64,000 bases of DNA from Stappia sp. WLB 29 (lineage in GTDB: Bacteria > Pseudomonadota > Alphaproteobacteria > Rhizobiales > Stappiaceae). The stretch covers positions 1-64,000 of the forward strand of contig NZ_JALBGD010000008.1 of the NCBI RefSeq assembly GCF_023507705.1, read 5' to 3'. Positions 8,192 to 16,762 of this stretch are shown one piece after another. The notes beneath the pieces were generated by a model. It saw only the letters and a list, made by a program, of their open reading frames with translations, had not been told where the DNA came from and did not search any database. How positions within the stretch are numbered: the first letter of the stretch is position 1; each line of letters starts with the position of its first letter. The translations under genes were made by a program, and so were the position numbers.

Positions 8192-9658
8192 ATGGCTGAG
8201 AATCCCCTCGCCCTGAAGGACCCCGGCCTGCTGAAGACGCAGGCCTATGTGAACGGACGCTGGATCGACGGCGAAAAGACCTTCCCGGTCTACAACCCGG
8301 CGACCGGCGAACTGGTGGCGAACGTGACGGATCTCGGTCCGTCCGACGTCGCCGGCGCGGTCGACGCCGCCCATGCCGCCCAGCCCGCCTGGGCGGCGAA
8401 GACCGGCAAGGAGCGCGCGGCGGTGCTGCGCCGCTGGTTCGACCTGATGGTCGAGAATGCCGACGACCTCGCCACCATCCTCACCGCCGAGATGGGCAAG
8501 CCCTGGCCGGAAGCGCGCGGCGAGATCCTCTACGGCGCCTCGTTCATCGAGTGGTTCGCCGAAGAAGCCAAGCGCATCTACGGCGAGACGATCCCCGGCC
8601 ACCAGGCCGACAAGCGCATCGTCGTCATCCGCCAGCCGGTCGGCGTCGTCGGCTCGATCACGCCGTGGAACTTCCCCAATGCGATGATCGCCCGCAAGGT
8701 GGCGCCGGCGCTGGCCGTCGGCTGTTCCTTCGTCGCCCGTCCGGCCGAGCTGACGCCGCTGTCCGCCATCGCCATGGCGGTGCTGGCCGAGCGCGCCGGG
8801 GTGCCGGCCGGCATCTTCAACGTGCTGCCCTCGTCGGATTCGGCCGGTGTCGGCCAGGAGCTCTGCGCCAATCCGAAGGTCGCCAAGATCACCTTCACCG
8901 GCTCCACCCGCGTCGGGCGGATCCTGATGAAGCAGTGCGCCGACACGATCAAGAAGATGTCGCTGGAACTCGGCGGCAACGCGCCCTTCATCGTCTTCGA
9001 CGACGCGGATGTCGATGCGGCGGTCGAGGGCGCGCTGATCGCCAAGTACCGCAATGGCGGGCAGACCTGCGTCTGCGCCAACCGCATCTACGTCCAGTCC
9101 GGCATCTACGACGCCTTCGCCGCGAAGCTGGCGGAGAAGGTGCGCGGCATGAAGATCGGCAACGGCTTCGAGGAGGGGGTGACCGTCGGTCCCCTGATCA
9201 GCGAAGCGGCGCTGAAGAAGGTCGAGGAGCACGTGTCCGACGCGCTGGCCAAGGGCGCGCGCGTGCTGGAGGGCGGCAAGCGCGCCGAGCTCGGCGGCAC
9301 GTTCTACCGCCCGACGGTGCTCGCCGACGTGACCAGCGACATGGCGGTGGCGCGCGAGGAGACCTTCGGTCCCGTCGCCCCGCTGTTCCGCTTCGAGGAC
9401 GAGGCGGAGGCCGTGGCCATGGCCAACGACACCGAGTTCGGCCTTGCTTCCTACTTCTACAGCAAGGATCTCGCCCGGGTCTGGCGGGTGGCCGAGGCGC
9501 TGGAAAGCGGCATGGTCGGCATCAACACCGGCCTGATCTCCACCGAGGTCGCGCCCTTCGGCGGCATCAAGCAGTCGGGCCTCGGCCGCGAGGGCTCGCG
9601 CCACGGCGTCGAGGACTATCTGGAGCTGAAATACCTGTGCATCGGCGGCATCGGCTGA
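8192..9658 (+). CDS. gabD: NAD(P)-dependent succinate-semialdehyde-type aldehyde dehydrogenase
   Basis: A 488-residue ALDH-superfamily enzyme oxidising an aldehyde to the acid. The GabD-like sequence MSLELGGNAPFIVFDDADVD holds the general base E259. The catalytic cysteine is C293 in NGGQTCVCANRIYV, where the second cysteine two residues on is typical of the GabD group. Cofactor region PWNFPNAMIARKVAPALA is intact, and length is normal for the family. The start has AGAAAGGACGACC upstream. As last gene of the operon it probably finishes the pathway by oxidising a semialdehyde. Glutarate or malonate semialdehyde are alternatives to succinate semialdehyde, so the symbol is by family resemblance. 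Confidence 0.85.
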   Translation: MAENPLALKDPGLLKTQAYVNGRWIDGEKTFPVYNPATGELVANVTDLGPSDVAGAVDAAHAAQPAWAAKTGKERAAVLRRWFDLMVENADDLATILTAEMGKPWPEARGEILYGASFIEWFAEEAKRIYGETIPGHQADKRIVVIRQPVGVVGSITPWNFPNAMIARKVAPALAVGCSFVARPAELTPLSAIAMAVLAERAGVPAGIFNVLPSSDSAGVGQELCANPKVAKITFTGSTRVGRILMKQCADTIKKMSLELGGNAPFIVFDDADVDAAVEGALIAKYRNGGQTCVCANRIYVQSGIYDAFAAKLAEKVRGMKIGNGFEEGVTVGPLISEAALKKVEEHVSDALAKGARVLEGGKRAELGGTFYRPTVLADVTSDMAVAREETFGPVAPLFRFEDEAEAVAMANDTEFGLASYFYSKDLARVWRVAEALESGMVGINTGLISTEVAPFGGIKQSGLGREGSRHGVEDYLELKYLCIGGIG

Positions 9659-9684
9659 GGCCGGAGCGCACGCACGCAACAAGA

Positions 9685-9715
9685 GGGCGGCCCGGCAGAT
9701 GTCGGGCCGCCCTTT
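9685..9715 (+). terminator. Rho-independent terminator of the first operon
   Basis: GGGCGGCCCG (9685-9694) pairs with CGGGCCGCCC (9703-9712) around an 8-base loop, followed by TTT. It lies 26 bases after the aldehyde dehydrogenase stop and between convergent genes. Confidence 0.75.
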
Positions 9716-9748
9716 CGATATCTGCCGTCCGCCCGATGTTGCGGCGCC

Positions 9749-10492
9749 TCAGGAAAAGAGGCGCCAGAAGAAGATGGCGCTCATCACCGTGCCGACCGAG
9801 ATGACGATGGCCCGCACCACCCGCCGGGGCAGGGCCCTGGCCACCGGCGCGCCGGCATAGCCGCCGATGGTGGCGGCGACCATCATCAGCATCGCCTGCG
9901 GCCAGCTGACGAGACCGGCCGCGGCGAAGGTTGCGACCGAAATGGCGGAAAGGACGAAGGAGAGGCCGGTCTTCAGCCCGTTCATGGCGTTGAGATCGCG
10001 CATGCCCCACAGCGAGAACAGCGCCAGCAGGATGATGCCGAGGCCACCATTGAAATAGCCGCCATAGATCGACACGAGGATCGTGCCGACAGGCCCGCCG
10101 GGAGCAAGCCGCCGGCGCTGCGCCCAGCCCTGCAACCGGTCGCCGAAGGCGAAGGCGAGGGTGGCGGCAAGCAGGAGGAAGGGAACGACCGCCGAAAAGC
10201 CGTCGTTGGACGACACCAGCAGCAGCAGCGAGCCGATGAAGCCACCGATCGCGGTGGCAATGACGACCTTGACGAGGAGCGCGCGGTCGAGGGCCGCGAT
10301 TTCCTTTCGGAAGCCGGCGACGCCGCCGAGATAGCCGGGAAGCACGGCGACCGTGCTGGTCGCGTTGGCCGCCACCACCGGCACGCCGGTATAGACCAGC
10401 GCGGGGAAGGTCAGGAACGTGCCGCCTCCCGCGACCGTGTTGAGCATGCCGGCGGCGAACGCGGCCGCCGCCAGCACCATGTAGTCGAGCAT
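9749..10492 (-). CDS. TSUP (TauE/SafE) family membrane permease
   Basis: A 247-residue inner-membrane protein with about eight hydrophobic segments. The N-terminal repeat contains the TSUP signature AAGMLNTVAGGGTFLTFPAL, and the second half repeats a related motif around YGGYFNGGLGIILLALF. Relatives export sulfite, sulfoacetate or other sulfonates; the substrate here is unknown. The ATG at 10492 is preceded by GGAGAG 9 bases upstream, whereas longer starts would add a basic Pro-rich extension. It lies 31 bases downstream of the Rnk-like gene on the same strand and may be co-transcribed with it. Confidence 0.85.
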   Translation of the reverse strand: MLDYMVLAAAAFAAGMLNTVAGGGTFLTFPALVYTGVPVVAANATSTVAVLPGYLGGVAGFRKEIAALDRALLVKVVIATAIGGFIGSLLLLVSSNDGFSAVVPFLLLAATLAFAFGDRLQGWAQRRRLAPGGPVGTILVSIYGGYFNGGLGIILLALFSLWGMRDLNAMNGLKTGLSFVLSAISVATFAAAGLVSWPQAMLMMVAATIGGYAGAPVARALPRRVVRAIVISVGTVMSAIFFWRLFS

Positions 10493-10523
10493 GGATGTTT
10501 TCTCTCCAGATGGGGCCCGGACC

Positions 10524-11090
10524 TCAGGCGGCCGAGGGGCCGGGATCTTCCGGCCCCTTGTAGCCGCCCGCCGCAGAATGGTCTCTACCGGACAGGGCGC
10601 CATGCACCAGTTTCAGCACGGGGCGGCGGCGCGCCGGCTCGGGCATCGCCTGTGCCGCCGCTGCGCCGGCCTCTCCGCTGCCGCCGCCGCCGCTGCGCCG
10701 GGCGGCCTCCGGCTGGAAATGCACCTTCTGCAGCAGGATCCGCTCCTGGCGGCCGGCCGCGTCCGTCAGCACGAATTCCTCGCCCTCCGACAGGCCGAGC
10801 AGGGCCAGCCCCCGCCGGGTGGTGATCGGCAGGAACATGCCCATCGGCATGGACAGGTGGTCGTGCGAGATCACCCGCGTGTCGGGCGTGCGCCCGTCGA
10901 CGCTGTAGGTGATGCGGCTGCTCAGGGTCGCGACCGTCTCCGGCACGTCTTCCCGGAAGACGATGGTCGCTGCCTCGAGCTTGCGCTTGAGGATCGGCAC
11001 GAGAGGGTCCTCGCGGCCGCGGCGGCGGTCGCGCATCACCTCGAGAATGGTGAAGTCCTTGGTGGTCAGGATGCAGGTGTCGATGGACAT
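10524..11090 (-). CDS. Rnk/GreA-like transcription-elongation-factor domain protein
   Basis: A 188-residue cytosolic protein. Residues about 5-135 match the Rnk (nucleoside diphosphate kinase regulator) layout: an N-terminal helical part, then the GreA/GreB C-terminal fold with ATIVFREDVPETVATLSSRI and ITTRRGLALLGLSEGEEF. The C-terminal 50 residues are a low-complexity Gly/Ala/Pro tail of the kind rarely seen in Rnk. ATG at 11090 has GGAG 7 bases upstream. Rnk proteins bind RNA polymerase near the secondary channel. A second, more canonical paralogue lies just upstream, so this copy may be specialised. Confidence 0.75.
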   Translation of the reverse strand: MSIDTCILTTKDFTILEVMRDRRRGREDPLVPILKRKLEAATIVFREDVPETVATLSSRITYSVDGRTPDTRVISHDHLSMPMGMFLPITTRRGLALLGLSEGEEFVLTDAAGRQERILLQKVHFQPEAARRSGGGGSGEAGAAAAQAMPEPARRRPVLKLVHGALSGRDHSAAGGYKGPEDPGPSAA

Positions 11091-11256
11091 CGCAGGTCTC
11101 CAGCGCTCCGTCCGCGGAGCGGCAAAGGTGAAACGGATCGGAGTCCCCCTGGCCGCTTTCGGTAGCGGCACAGGGGTTAGGATCCTGCGATGAGACACCC
11201 TCCGAAAATCGCCAGCCGGTCGCGCGGCTTCGGCTCTTGGGTCGACGCGGTGGCGG

Positions 11257-11688
11257 TCATGCGGGGCGCGCGTCGGCCTCGGCCGGGACGGGAAGCTCGA
11301 CGCTCTCCACGGTCAGCCGGTGGGTGTGCCCGTCCAGCGCGGTCCAGTCGATGGACTGGCCGGCGGACAGGCCGATCAGGGCGGCGCCGATCGGGGTGAG
11401 GACGGAGATCTTGCCCTCGGCGATGTTGGCTTCGCCCGGGAAGACCAGCGTCACGGTGCGGTCCTCGCCGGCATCGGTGGTGAAGCGCAGCCGCGATCCC
11501 ATGCGCACGACGTCGGCGGAAATGCGCCGGTCGTCGACGATGCGGGCGCGGTCGAGCTCGCTCGCCAGCTGCTCCGCGACAGCGGGATTGCGGGTGGAAA
11601 TGGAGTCGGCAAGCCCGGACAGCCGCTCGTGGTCCGAGCGGGTGAGGGTGATGGCGGGCTTGCGCTTCTTCTGGGTGGCTGGAGCCAT
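11257..11688 (-). CDS. rnk: Nucleoside diphosphate kinase regulator Rnk-like protein
   Basis: A 143-residue protein aligning over its length with Rnk: LTRSDHERLSGLADSI at the N-terminus, ELDRARIVDDRRISADVVRM in the middle, and the GreA/GreB C-terminal fold with SVLTPIGAALIGLSAGQSID. The start at 11688 has AAGG 9 bases upstream; two upstream ATGs are possible but less well placed. Family knowledge: Rnk competes with GreA/GreB/DksA for RNA polymerase. It precedes the other Rnk-like gene by 166 bases on the same strand, and the two look like an old duplication. Confidence 0.8.
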   Translation of the reverse strand: MAPATQKKRKPAITLTRSDHERLSGLADSISTRNPAVAEQLASELDRARIVDDRRISADVVRMGSRLRFTTDAGEDRTVTLVFPGEANIAEGKISVLTPIGAALIGLSAGQSIDWTALDGHTHRLTVESVELPVPAEADARPA

Positions 11689-11952
11689 TCTCGGCATCCT
11701 TGCAATGTTGTAAGGCCGCCGACGCACGAGCGCGCGCGTCGGGCGGTCAAGGTTCGTGTTGGGAAGTTGTTCGCCGCCTGTGTGGCCCGCTGTCTGCCCG
11801 CAAGGGGACGAGCCGGCCTATGCCCCGCGGCCGGGGCGCGACGCGACCTAGCCGGGGGTCAGTGTCCCGCGATGGGGCACACCCTGAAAACGGAAAGCAG
11901 GCGCGGAGCGGTCGTGTACATCCCCTGAAGGTCGGTGCTTGCGGGGCGAAAG

Positions 11953-12075
11953 TCAAGTCGTGGCTTTTGCGGCGGGGTCTTTCCCGTCGTCAATAATCTT
12001 GTCTTCATCCTCGCCCGTAGCGATACGCATGATCTCGACGACGTCGCCGATCACTTCAGCGGGGCGCTTCTGTCC
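11953..12075 (-). pseudogene. Probable remnant of a small conserved protein, in frame after a stop
   Basis: Directly after the TAA of the small gene at 12076-12270 the same reading frame continues for 40 codons with protein-like text, GQKRPAEVIGDVVEIMRI then ATGEDEDKIIDDGKDPAAKATT, ending in TGA. The RPAEVIG...RIATGE...KDPAA pattern resembles small basic proteins of rhizobia whose DPAA is normally followed by a Gly/Lys/Arg-rich tail; that tail is absent. No ATG with a ribosome-binding site is seen; GTG at 12054 is the only plausible start. It may be a truncated gene or a stop-interrupted end of its upstream neighbour. Confidence 0.35.
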
Positions 12076-12270
12076 TTAGGTCCGGTCGGAATTTTCAATC
12101 ACTTCGCGAACTTCGTCGTCGGTCTCGGATACGGCGATCTTCTGGCCGTTCAGTAGCACCAGAGTGGTGCATTCTGCGAATGAATCGTATTGAAATGTCG
12201 TGATCTTGTCGATCACCACATTAACCGGATCACCGCTGGCATTCTCCGTGAATCTGTGCGTCTTCGGCAT
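12076..12270 (-). CDS. Small conserved hypothetical protein (FlbD-like pattern)
   Basis: A 64-residue acidic protein from ATG 12270, with CGGGG 7 bases upstream. Its core TTLVLLNGQKIAVSETDDEV has the strand-LNGQK-V-ET-EV pattern of FlbD-type small proteins, but the match is too short to assign a function and no flagellar gene is nearby. Base composition is visibly less GC-rich than the neighbours (codons such as aat, aca, att), which suggests transfer or weak selection. A longer start at 12339 or 12300 is possible. The frame continues beyond the stop into a second protein-like stretch. Confidence 0.5.
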   Translation of the reverse strand: MPKTHRFTENASGDPVNVVIDKITTFQYDSFAECTTLVLLNGQKIAVSETDDEVREVIENSDRT

Positions 12271-12907
12271 GTTGGACCCCGATTGCTTTCCGTTAAGCAT
12301 ATAGGAAAACGCGGCGATGTTCGATGGGATGCCGATCAAATTTCAAACTGAGACACTACCCTTTTACGACCCGGCGACGGCGGGCACGGATTCGCCCACT
12401 GGAGGGAGCACGCCTACCGCTCCGCCGCGCCCGGAGATCACCTGACGCAGCGTCCGGTTGTGCCCGCGAACAGGCTCGCGACAGGAGATTGACTCCGGCG
12501 GGCGAAACCGCTCTCATTCGAGACGACAGAGGTTCCGGACATGTCCGGATGAAAAGGGAACACGGTGAGGCGTACCCAACAGGGACCGAAACCGTGGCTG
12601 CCCCCGCAACTGTGAACGGAGAGTGGACGCTCGAAGGCCACTGACCCCGCCGCGACAGGCAGGGTTGGGAAGGCGAATGTCCGCGACGACCCGTGAGCCA
12701 GGAGACCTGCCCCTGTCGGTCACCCGACCTTCGATACGGGGTGTGTCGAGGCGCGGCTTTCCGTTGAGGTGACACCCGAAAACCGCCTGCGCCCGCAGGC
12801 CGCTTCCTTGCGTCTTCGCGCGGGGGGCGCGCCCGCGTTCGCCGGCTCGTGCCGTATCGCGACGGAGCGCCGAGGGGCGTTTCGGCGCACGTCAGGGGTG
12901 TGTCCGG
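12271..12907. other. Intergenic region carrying the B12 riboswitch leader
   Basis: 637 bases between the minus-strand small gene and btuB. 12271-12360 is AT-richer and should hold the promoter of the small gene. 12524-12718 is the cobalamin riboswitch. 12719-12907 is the expression-platform region down to the btuB start. It contains the short inverted elements cacccg (12721-12726) and cggggtg (12737-12743), but no clear T-run terminator. No additional gene is supported. Confidence 0.6.
12524..12718 (+). ncRNA. Cobalamin (AdoCbl) riboswitch
   Basis: A full B12-element. Closing stem P1 is CGACAG (12524-12529) with CTGTCG (12713-12718). The core contains GGAACACGGTG, then CCGTGGCTGCCCCCGCAACTGT, GGCCACTGA and TTGGGAAGGCG. 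The diagnostic B12 box gagccaggagacctgcc spans 12695-12711. It precedes the B12 receptor gene btuB, as expected. By family knowledge, adenosylcobalamin binding lowers expression of the downstream uptake genes. Confidence 0.96.
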
Positions 12908-14890
12908 ATGAGTTCGATTTTGCGTGGCGCCTTGCGCGCCGGGCCGGTGGCTGCCGTGGTTGGGGCCGGAATGGGGGCGGCGGTGATCGCCGTGCCGGGC
13001 GAGACCTGCGCGCAAGGCTTCGAAGAGGAGCCGACGCAGCTCCGCCGCATCGTCGTGTCGGCCGGGCGCACGCCGGTCGCCGCCGAGGCGGTGGGCCGCG
13101 CCCATACGGTGATCACGGGCGAGGAACTGGAGACGACGCAGCAGCGCTATGTCGCCGACGCGCTGCGCAAGGTGCCGGGCCTTGCCGTCTCGCGCACCGG
13201 CGGCAATGGCGGCATGACGCAGATCCGCATCCGCGGCTCGGAAGCCAACCACGTGCTGGTGCTGATCGACGGCGTCGAGGTGGCGGCGACCTCCAGCGGC
13301 GAGTTCGATTTCGGCGGATTGCAGGTCGCAGACATCGAGCGGATCGAGGTGCTGCGCGGCCCGCAAAGCGCCATCTACGGCTCCAATGCCAGCTCCGGCG
13401 TCATCGCCATCACCACCAAGGGCGGCATCCGCAACGACCTGGAAATCACCGGCCGGACCGAGACGGGCACCGACAGGACGGTGGCCGGCCATGTCGGCGT
13501 GCGCGGCGGCGGCGAGAGGTACGACATCGCGGTCTCCGGCGCCTGGCGCCAGAACGAAGGCTTCAACATCTCGCAGTTCGGCTCGGAAAAGGACGGCGAC
13601 CGCAACGCCACGCTGAACGGCCGTTTCAACTGGGACATCACCGACGCCCTGAGCCTCGATCTCAGCGCCCGCTATGTCGACCGCAAGTCGGACACGGACG
13701 ACCAGGACTCCGCCTGGCCGCCGACCCCGACCGAAGGCCTCGTCGTCGACACGCCCGGCCACAACGCGACGAAGGAGTTCTACACCGGCGTCGGGCTGTC
13801 CTGGTCGCTGTTCGACGACCGCCTGGTGCAGAAGGCGCGCGCCGAATATACCGGCCTGGAGCGCCGCGGCCTCAACTCCGGCAGCCTGAACGGCAACGAC
13901 GACCGCCGCCTGCACCTGAGCTATCAGGCGACGGTGAGCGCGGCGACACCGGACTTCCTCGATGCCGAGCACAGCCTGACCGGCGCCATCGAATGGGAGC
14001 GCGAGCACTACAAGAACGCCTTTCCTGCCTTCGATCCCTCGCAGATCCCCGGCAAGCAGCGCGACCTGACCAGCTATGTCGCCGAGTATCGCGGCGCGTT
14101 CCTCGACGCCCTGTTCTTCAGTGCAGGCCTGCGCTACGACCGCAACGACCAGTTCAAGGACACGCTGACCTACAGCGCCAGCGCCGCCTATCAGCTGCAC
14201 GAGACGGGCACGCGGTTCCACGCTTCCATCGGCACGGGCGTCACCAACCCGACCTTTTTCGAGCAGTTCGGCTTCATTCCGGCAAGCTTCTCCGGCAATC
14301 CGAACCTCAGGCCGGAAAAGAACTTCGCCTGGGACATCGGCATCGAGCAACGGTTCTGGGACGGGCGGGCGGTCACTGATGTGACCTATTTCAACGAGCG
14401 TCTGGAAGACGAGATCTGGACGCCCTTTGTGCCGGGCGTCGGCTCCTCGCCGGCCAACATGGCGGGCACCAGCCGGCGCCGGGGCATCGAGGTGTCGCTC
14501 GGTGTCGAGCTGCTGGCCGACCTCCACGCCAAGGGCACCTACACCTATCTCGATGCGACCGAGCCGAGCGGCCTGCAGGAGGTGCGCCGTCCCAAGCATT
14601 CGGCCTCGCTCAGCCTGACCTATGCCTTCCATGACGGGCGGGGCAACCTCTTCCTCGACACGATCTTCAACGGCCGGATGAAGGACAGCGAGTTCATCAG
14701 CGCAACGCCGCAGACGCGGGTGACGCTGTCCGAGTATGTCCTCGTCAATGCCGGCGCCGACTACAAGGTCTCGGACAATTTCACGGTCTATGGCCGTGTC
14801 GAGAACCTGCTCGATCAGCGTTACCAGGAAGTCTACAGCTACAACGCACAAGGACTGGCCGCCTATGCGGGCATCAAGGCAAGCTTCTGA
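12908..14890 (+). CDS. btuB: TonB-dependent outer-membrane vitamin B12 receptor BtuB
   Basis: A 660-residue outer-membrane beta-barrel. A signal peptide occupies about residues 1-37. It is followed by a TonB-box-like RRIVVSAGRTPV and the plug domain with DALRKVPGLAVSRTGGNG and VEVLRGPQSAIYGSNASSG. The C-terminus ends YAGIKASF with the terminal aromatic residue typical of barrels. Length is close to BtuB of Gammaproteobacteria. The upstream riboswitch and the downstream BtuF/C/D genes make cobalamin the confident substrate. Its last 26 bases overlap the next gene. Confidence 0.94.
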   Translation: MSSILRGALRAGPVAAVVGAGMGAAVIAVPGETCAQGFEEEPTQLRRIVVSAGRTPVAAEAVGRAHTVITGEELETTQQRYVADALRKVPGLAVSRTGGNGGMTQIRIRGSEANHVLVLIDGVEVAATSSGEFDFGGLQVADIERIEVLRGPQSAIYGSNASSGVIAITTKGGIRNDLEITGRTETGTDRTVAGHVGVRGGGERYDIAVSGAWRQNEGFNISQFGSEKDGDRNATLNGRFNWDITDALSLDLSARYVDRKSDTDDQDSAWPPTPTEGLVVDTPGHNATKEFYTGVGLSWSLFDDRLVQKARAEYTGLERRGLNSGSLNGNDDRRLHLSYQATVSAATPDFLDAEHSLTGAIEWEREHYKNAFPAFDPSQIPGKQRDLTSYVAEYRGAFLDALFFSAGLRYDRNDQFKDTLTYSASAAYQLHETGTRFHASIGTGVTNPTFFEQFGFIPASFSGNPNLRPEKNFAWDIGIEQRFWDGRAVTDVTYFNERLEDEIWTPFVPGVGSSPANMAGTSRRRGIEVSLGVELLADLHAKGTYTYLDATEPSGLQEVRRPKHSASLSLTYAFHDGRGNLFLDTIFNGRMKDSEFISATPQTRVTLSEYVLVNAGADYKVSDNFTVYGRVENLLDQRYQEVYSYNAQGLAAYAGIKASF

Positions 14891-15767
14891 CCCAAGAGGC
14901 AGGGCAGCGGGGGTATTCCTCGCCGTCCTGCTGGCGCTGGCGGGTCCGGCTCCCGCCGCTCTCGCGGCAGGCGAGGCGCCCCGGCGGGTGGTGTCGATGA
15001 ACCTGTGCACCGACCAGATCGCCATGCTGGTGGCAGCGCCCGGCCAGCTCGTCTCGGTGTCCTATCTGGCGGCGAGGCCCGACGCCTCCCTGATGAGCGC
15101 GCAGGCGGCCGGGCTGACGATCAATCACGGGCTGGCGGAGGAGATCCTGCGCCTCGACCCGGACCTGGTGATTTCGGGCACCTATACGCGGCGGGCGACG
15201 GTCAACATGCTGCGGCGCCTGGGGCGCCGGGTGGAGGAATTCGCCCCGGCGAACGGCTTTGCCGACATTCGCGAAAACGTCCGCCGGATGGGCGAGCTGC
15301 TCGGGCGCGAGGGGCAGGCCGCGCGGCTGATCGCCGCCTTCGATGCCGAGGCTGCCGCCCTTGCCGCCGCACCGCCGGGCGAAGGGGCGCCGGTGCTCGG
15401 CTCCTTCGGCGCCAACAGCTACACCACCGGCGGCGGCACGCTGGAAAACGAGATCGTCGGCGCGGCGGGCCTGCGCCATCTCGGCGAGGAACTGGCCATC
15501 GAAGGCATGGCGCGGCTGCCGCTGGAGGCCTTGGTGCTGGCCGACCCGGACTATGTGCTGCTGTGGGAGCGCTCGCTCGACGATCCTTCGCGCGCGGCGG
15601 ACATCCTGCGCCATCCGGTGCTGGATGCGCGCTTCGGCGGCGAGCGGCGGGTTTCCGCCGACAGCCGCGCCTGGATCTGCGGCACGCCGCTGACGCTGGA
15701 GGCGGTGGCGAAGCTGCGCACTGATGCCGGCGGCGGGACCTCATCGCTGCGGGAGACGAACCGGTGA
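14865..15767 (+). CDS. btuF: Periplasmic cobalamin-binding protein BtuF
   Basis: A 300-residue class III periplasmic binding protein. The start ATG at 14865 lies inside the end of btuB, with AAGGA about 10 bases upstream. It gives a clean signal peptide (AAGVFLAVLLALAGPAPAAL). The mature protein begins RRVVSMNLCTDQIAMLVAAP, and the second lobe follows after a long helix near residues 130-160. It delivers B12 from BtuB to BtuCD. Overlap with btuB (26 bases) and btuC (4 bases) indicates a single coupled operon under the riboswitch. Confidence 0.9.
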   Translation: MRASRQASDPRGRAAGVFLAVLLALAGPAPAALAAGEAPRRVVSMNLCTDQIAMLVAAPGQLVSVSYLAARPDASLMSAQAAGLTINHGLAEEILRLDPDLVISGTYTRRATVNMLRRLGRRVEEFAPANGFADIRENVRRMGELLGREGQAARLIAAFDAEAAALAAAPPGEGAPVLGSFGANSYTTGGGTLENEIVGAAGLRHLGEELAIEGMARLPLEALVLADPDYVLLWERSLDDPSRAADILRHPVLDARFGGERRVSADSRAWICGTPLTLEAVAKLRTDAGGGTSSLRETNR

Positions 15768-16762
15768 CCGCGGACCGGCGCTATCCGCTGCTGCTGGCCG
15801 GCCTCGGCCTGCTGGCCGCGCTGCTGTTCCTCGCCTCGCTCGGGATCGGCCAGGTGTGGATCGATCCGCTGACGCTCGTCGCAGCGTTCCGCGACACGCA
15901 AAGCGCCGAAGCGCTGATCCTCGCCGAGATCCGCCTGCCGCGCGCGCTGCTGGGCGCGGGTATCGGCGCGATCCTCGGCCTGTCGGGGGCGGTGCTGCAG
16001 GGCTTCCTGCGCAATCCACTGGCTGAGCCGGGCCTGCTCGGCATTTCCGCGAGTGCTTCGCTCGGCGCGGTGATCGCCATCTATGCCGGGCTGACGGCGC
16101 TGCACCCTTACGCGCTGCCGCTCTGCGCGCTGGCCGGCGCGCTGGTCGCGGTGACGCTGGTGCAGATGCTGGTGGGGCGCTCCGGCGACATCCTCGTCAT
16201 CATCCTCGCCGGCGTCGCCCTGTCCTCGCTCGCCGGAGCGCTGACCTCGCTGGCGCTGAACCTGGCGCCGAGCCCCTTCGCGGCGCTGGAAATCGTCTTC
16301 TGGATGCTGGGCTCGCTGACCGACCGCAGCCTCGTCCATGTCGGACTGGCGCTCCCCTTCATCCTGGTCGGCGGCGTCATGCTGGCGCTGACGGGGCGGG
16401 CGCTCGATGCGCTGGCGCTCGGGCCCGATGTTGCCCGCAGCCTCGGCGTCAATCTCGACCGCACGCGGGTGCTGGCGGTGGTGGGAACCGCCATCGGCGT
16501 CGGCGGGGCGACGGCGGTGAGCGGTGCCATCGGCTTCGTCGGGCTGATCGTGCCGCATCTGCTGCGCCCGCTCGTCGGCCACCGGCCCTCGCGCCTGCTG
16601 CCGGCAAGCGCGCTGGGCGGGGCGGCCTTCCTGCTGGCCGCCGATATCGCGGTGCGGGTGGTGATGCCCGAGCGGGACCTGAAGCTCGGCGTCGTCACCG
16701 CCATTCTCGGTGCGCCGTTCTTCCTCTGGCTGCTGGTGAGCCTTCGCAGGAGGACGGCATGA
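15764..16762 (+). CDS. btuC: FecCD-family cobalamin ABC permease BtuC
   Basis: A 332-residue inner-membrane permease with about ten transmembrane helices. It starts at GTG 15764, overlapping btuF by 4 bases. Family hallmarks are RLPRALLGAGIGAILGLSGA near residue 48, LAEPGLLGISASASLGAVI, and the cytoplasmic coupling segment GAIGFVGLIVPHLLRPLVG near residue 250. It forms the homodimeric pore of the vitamin B12 importer with BtuD. Confidence 0.93.
   Translation: MTADRRYPLLLAGLGLLAALLFLASLGIGQVWIDPLTLVAAFRDTQSAEALILAEIRLPRALLGAGIGAILGLSGAVLQGFLRNPLAEPGLLGISASASLGAVIAIYAGLTALHPYALPLCALAGALVAVTLVQMLVGRSGDILVIILAGVALSSLAGALTSLALNLAPSPFAALEIVFWMLGSLTDRSLVHVGLALPFILVGGVMLALTGRALDALALGPDVARSLGVNLDRTRVLAVVGTAIGVGGATAVSGAIGFVGLIVPHLLRPLVGHRPSRLLPASALGGAAFLLAADIAVRVVMPERDLKLGVVTAILGAPFFLWLLVSLRRRTA

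Noticed and set aside
12076-12270. Calling the small gene flbD
   Set aside because: The resemblance is limited to a short LNGQK...ETDDEV pattern and no flagellar genes are nearby.
12356-15025. An 889-codon open frame on the minus strand
   Set aside because: Antisense to the riboswitch and btuB, with no recognisable domain; a by-product of high GC content.
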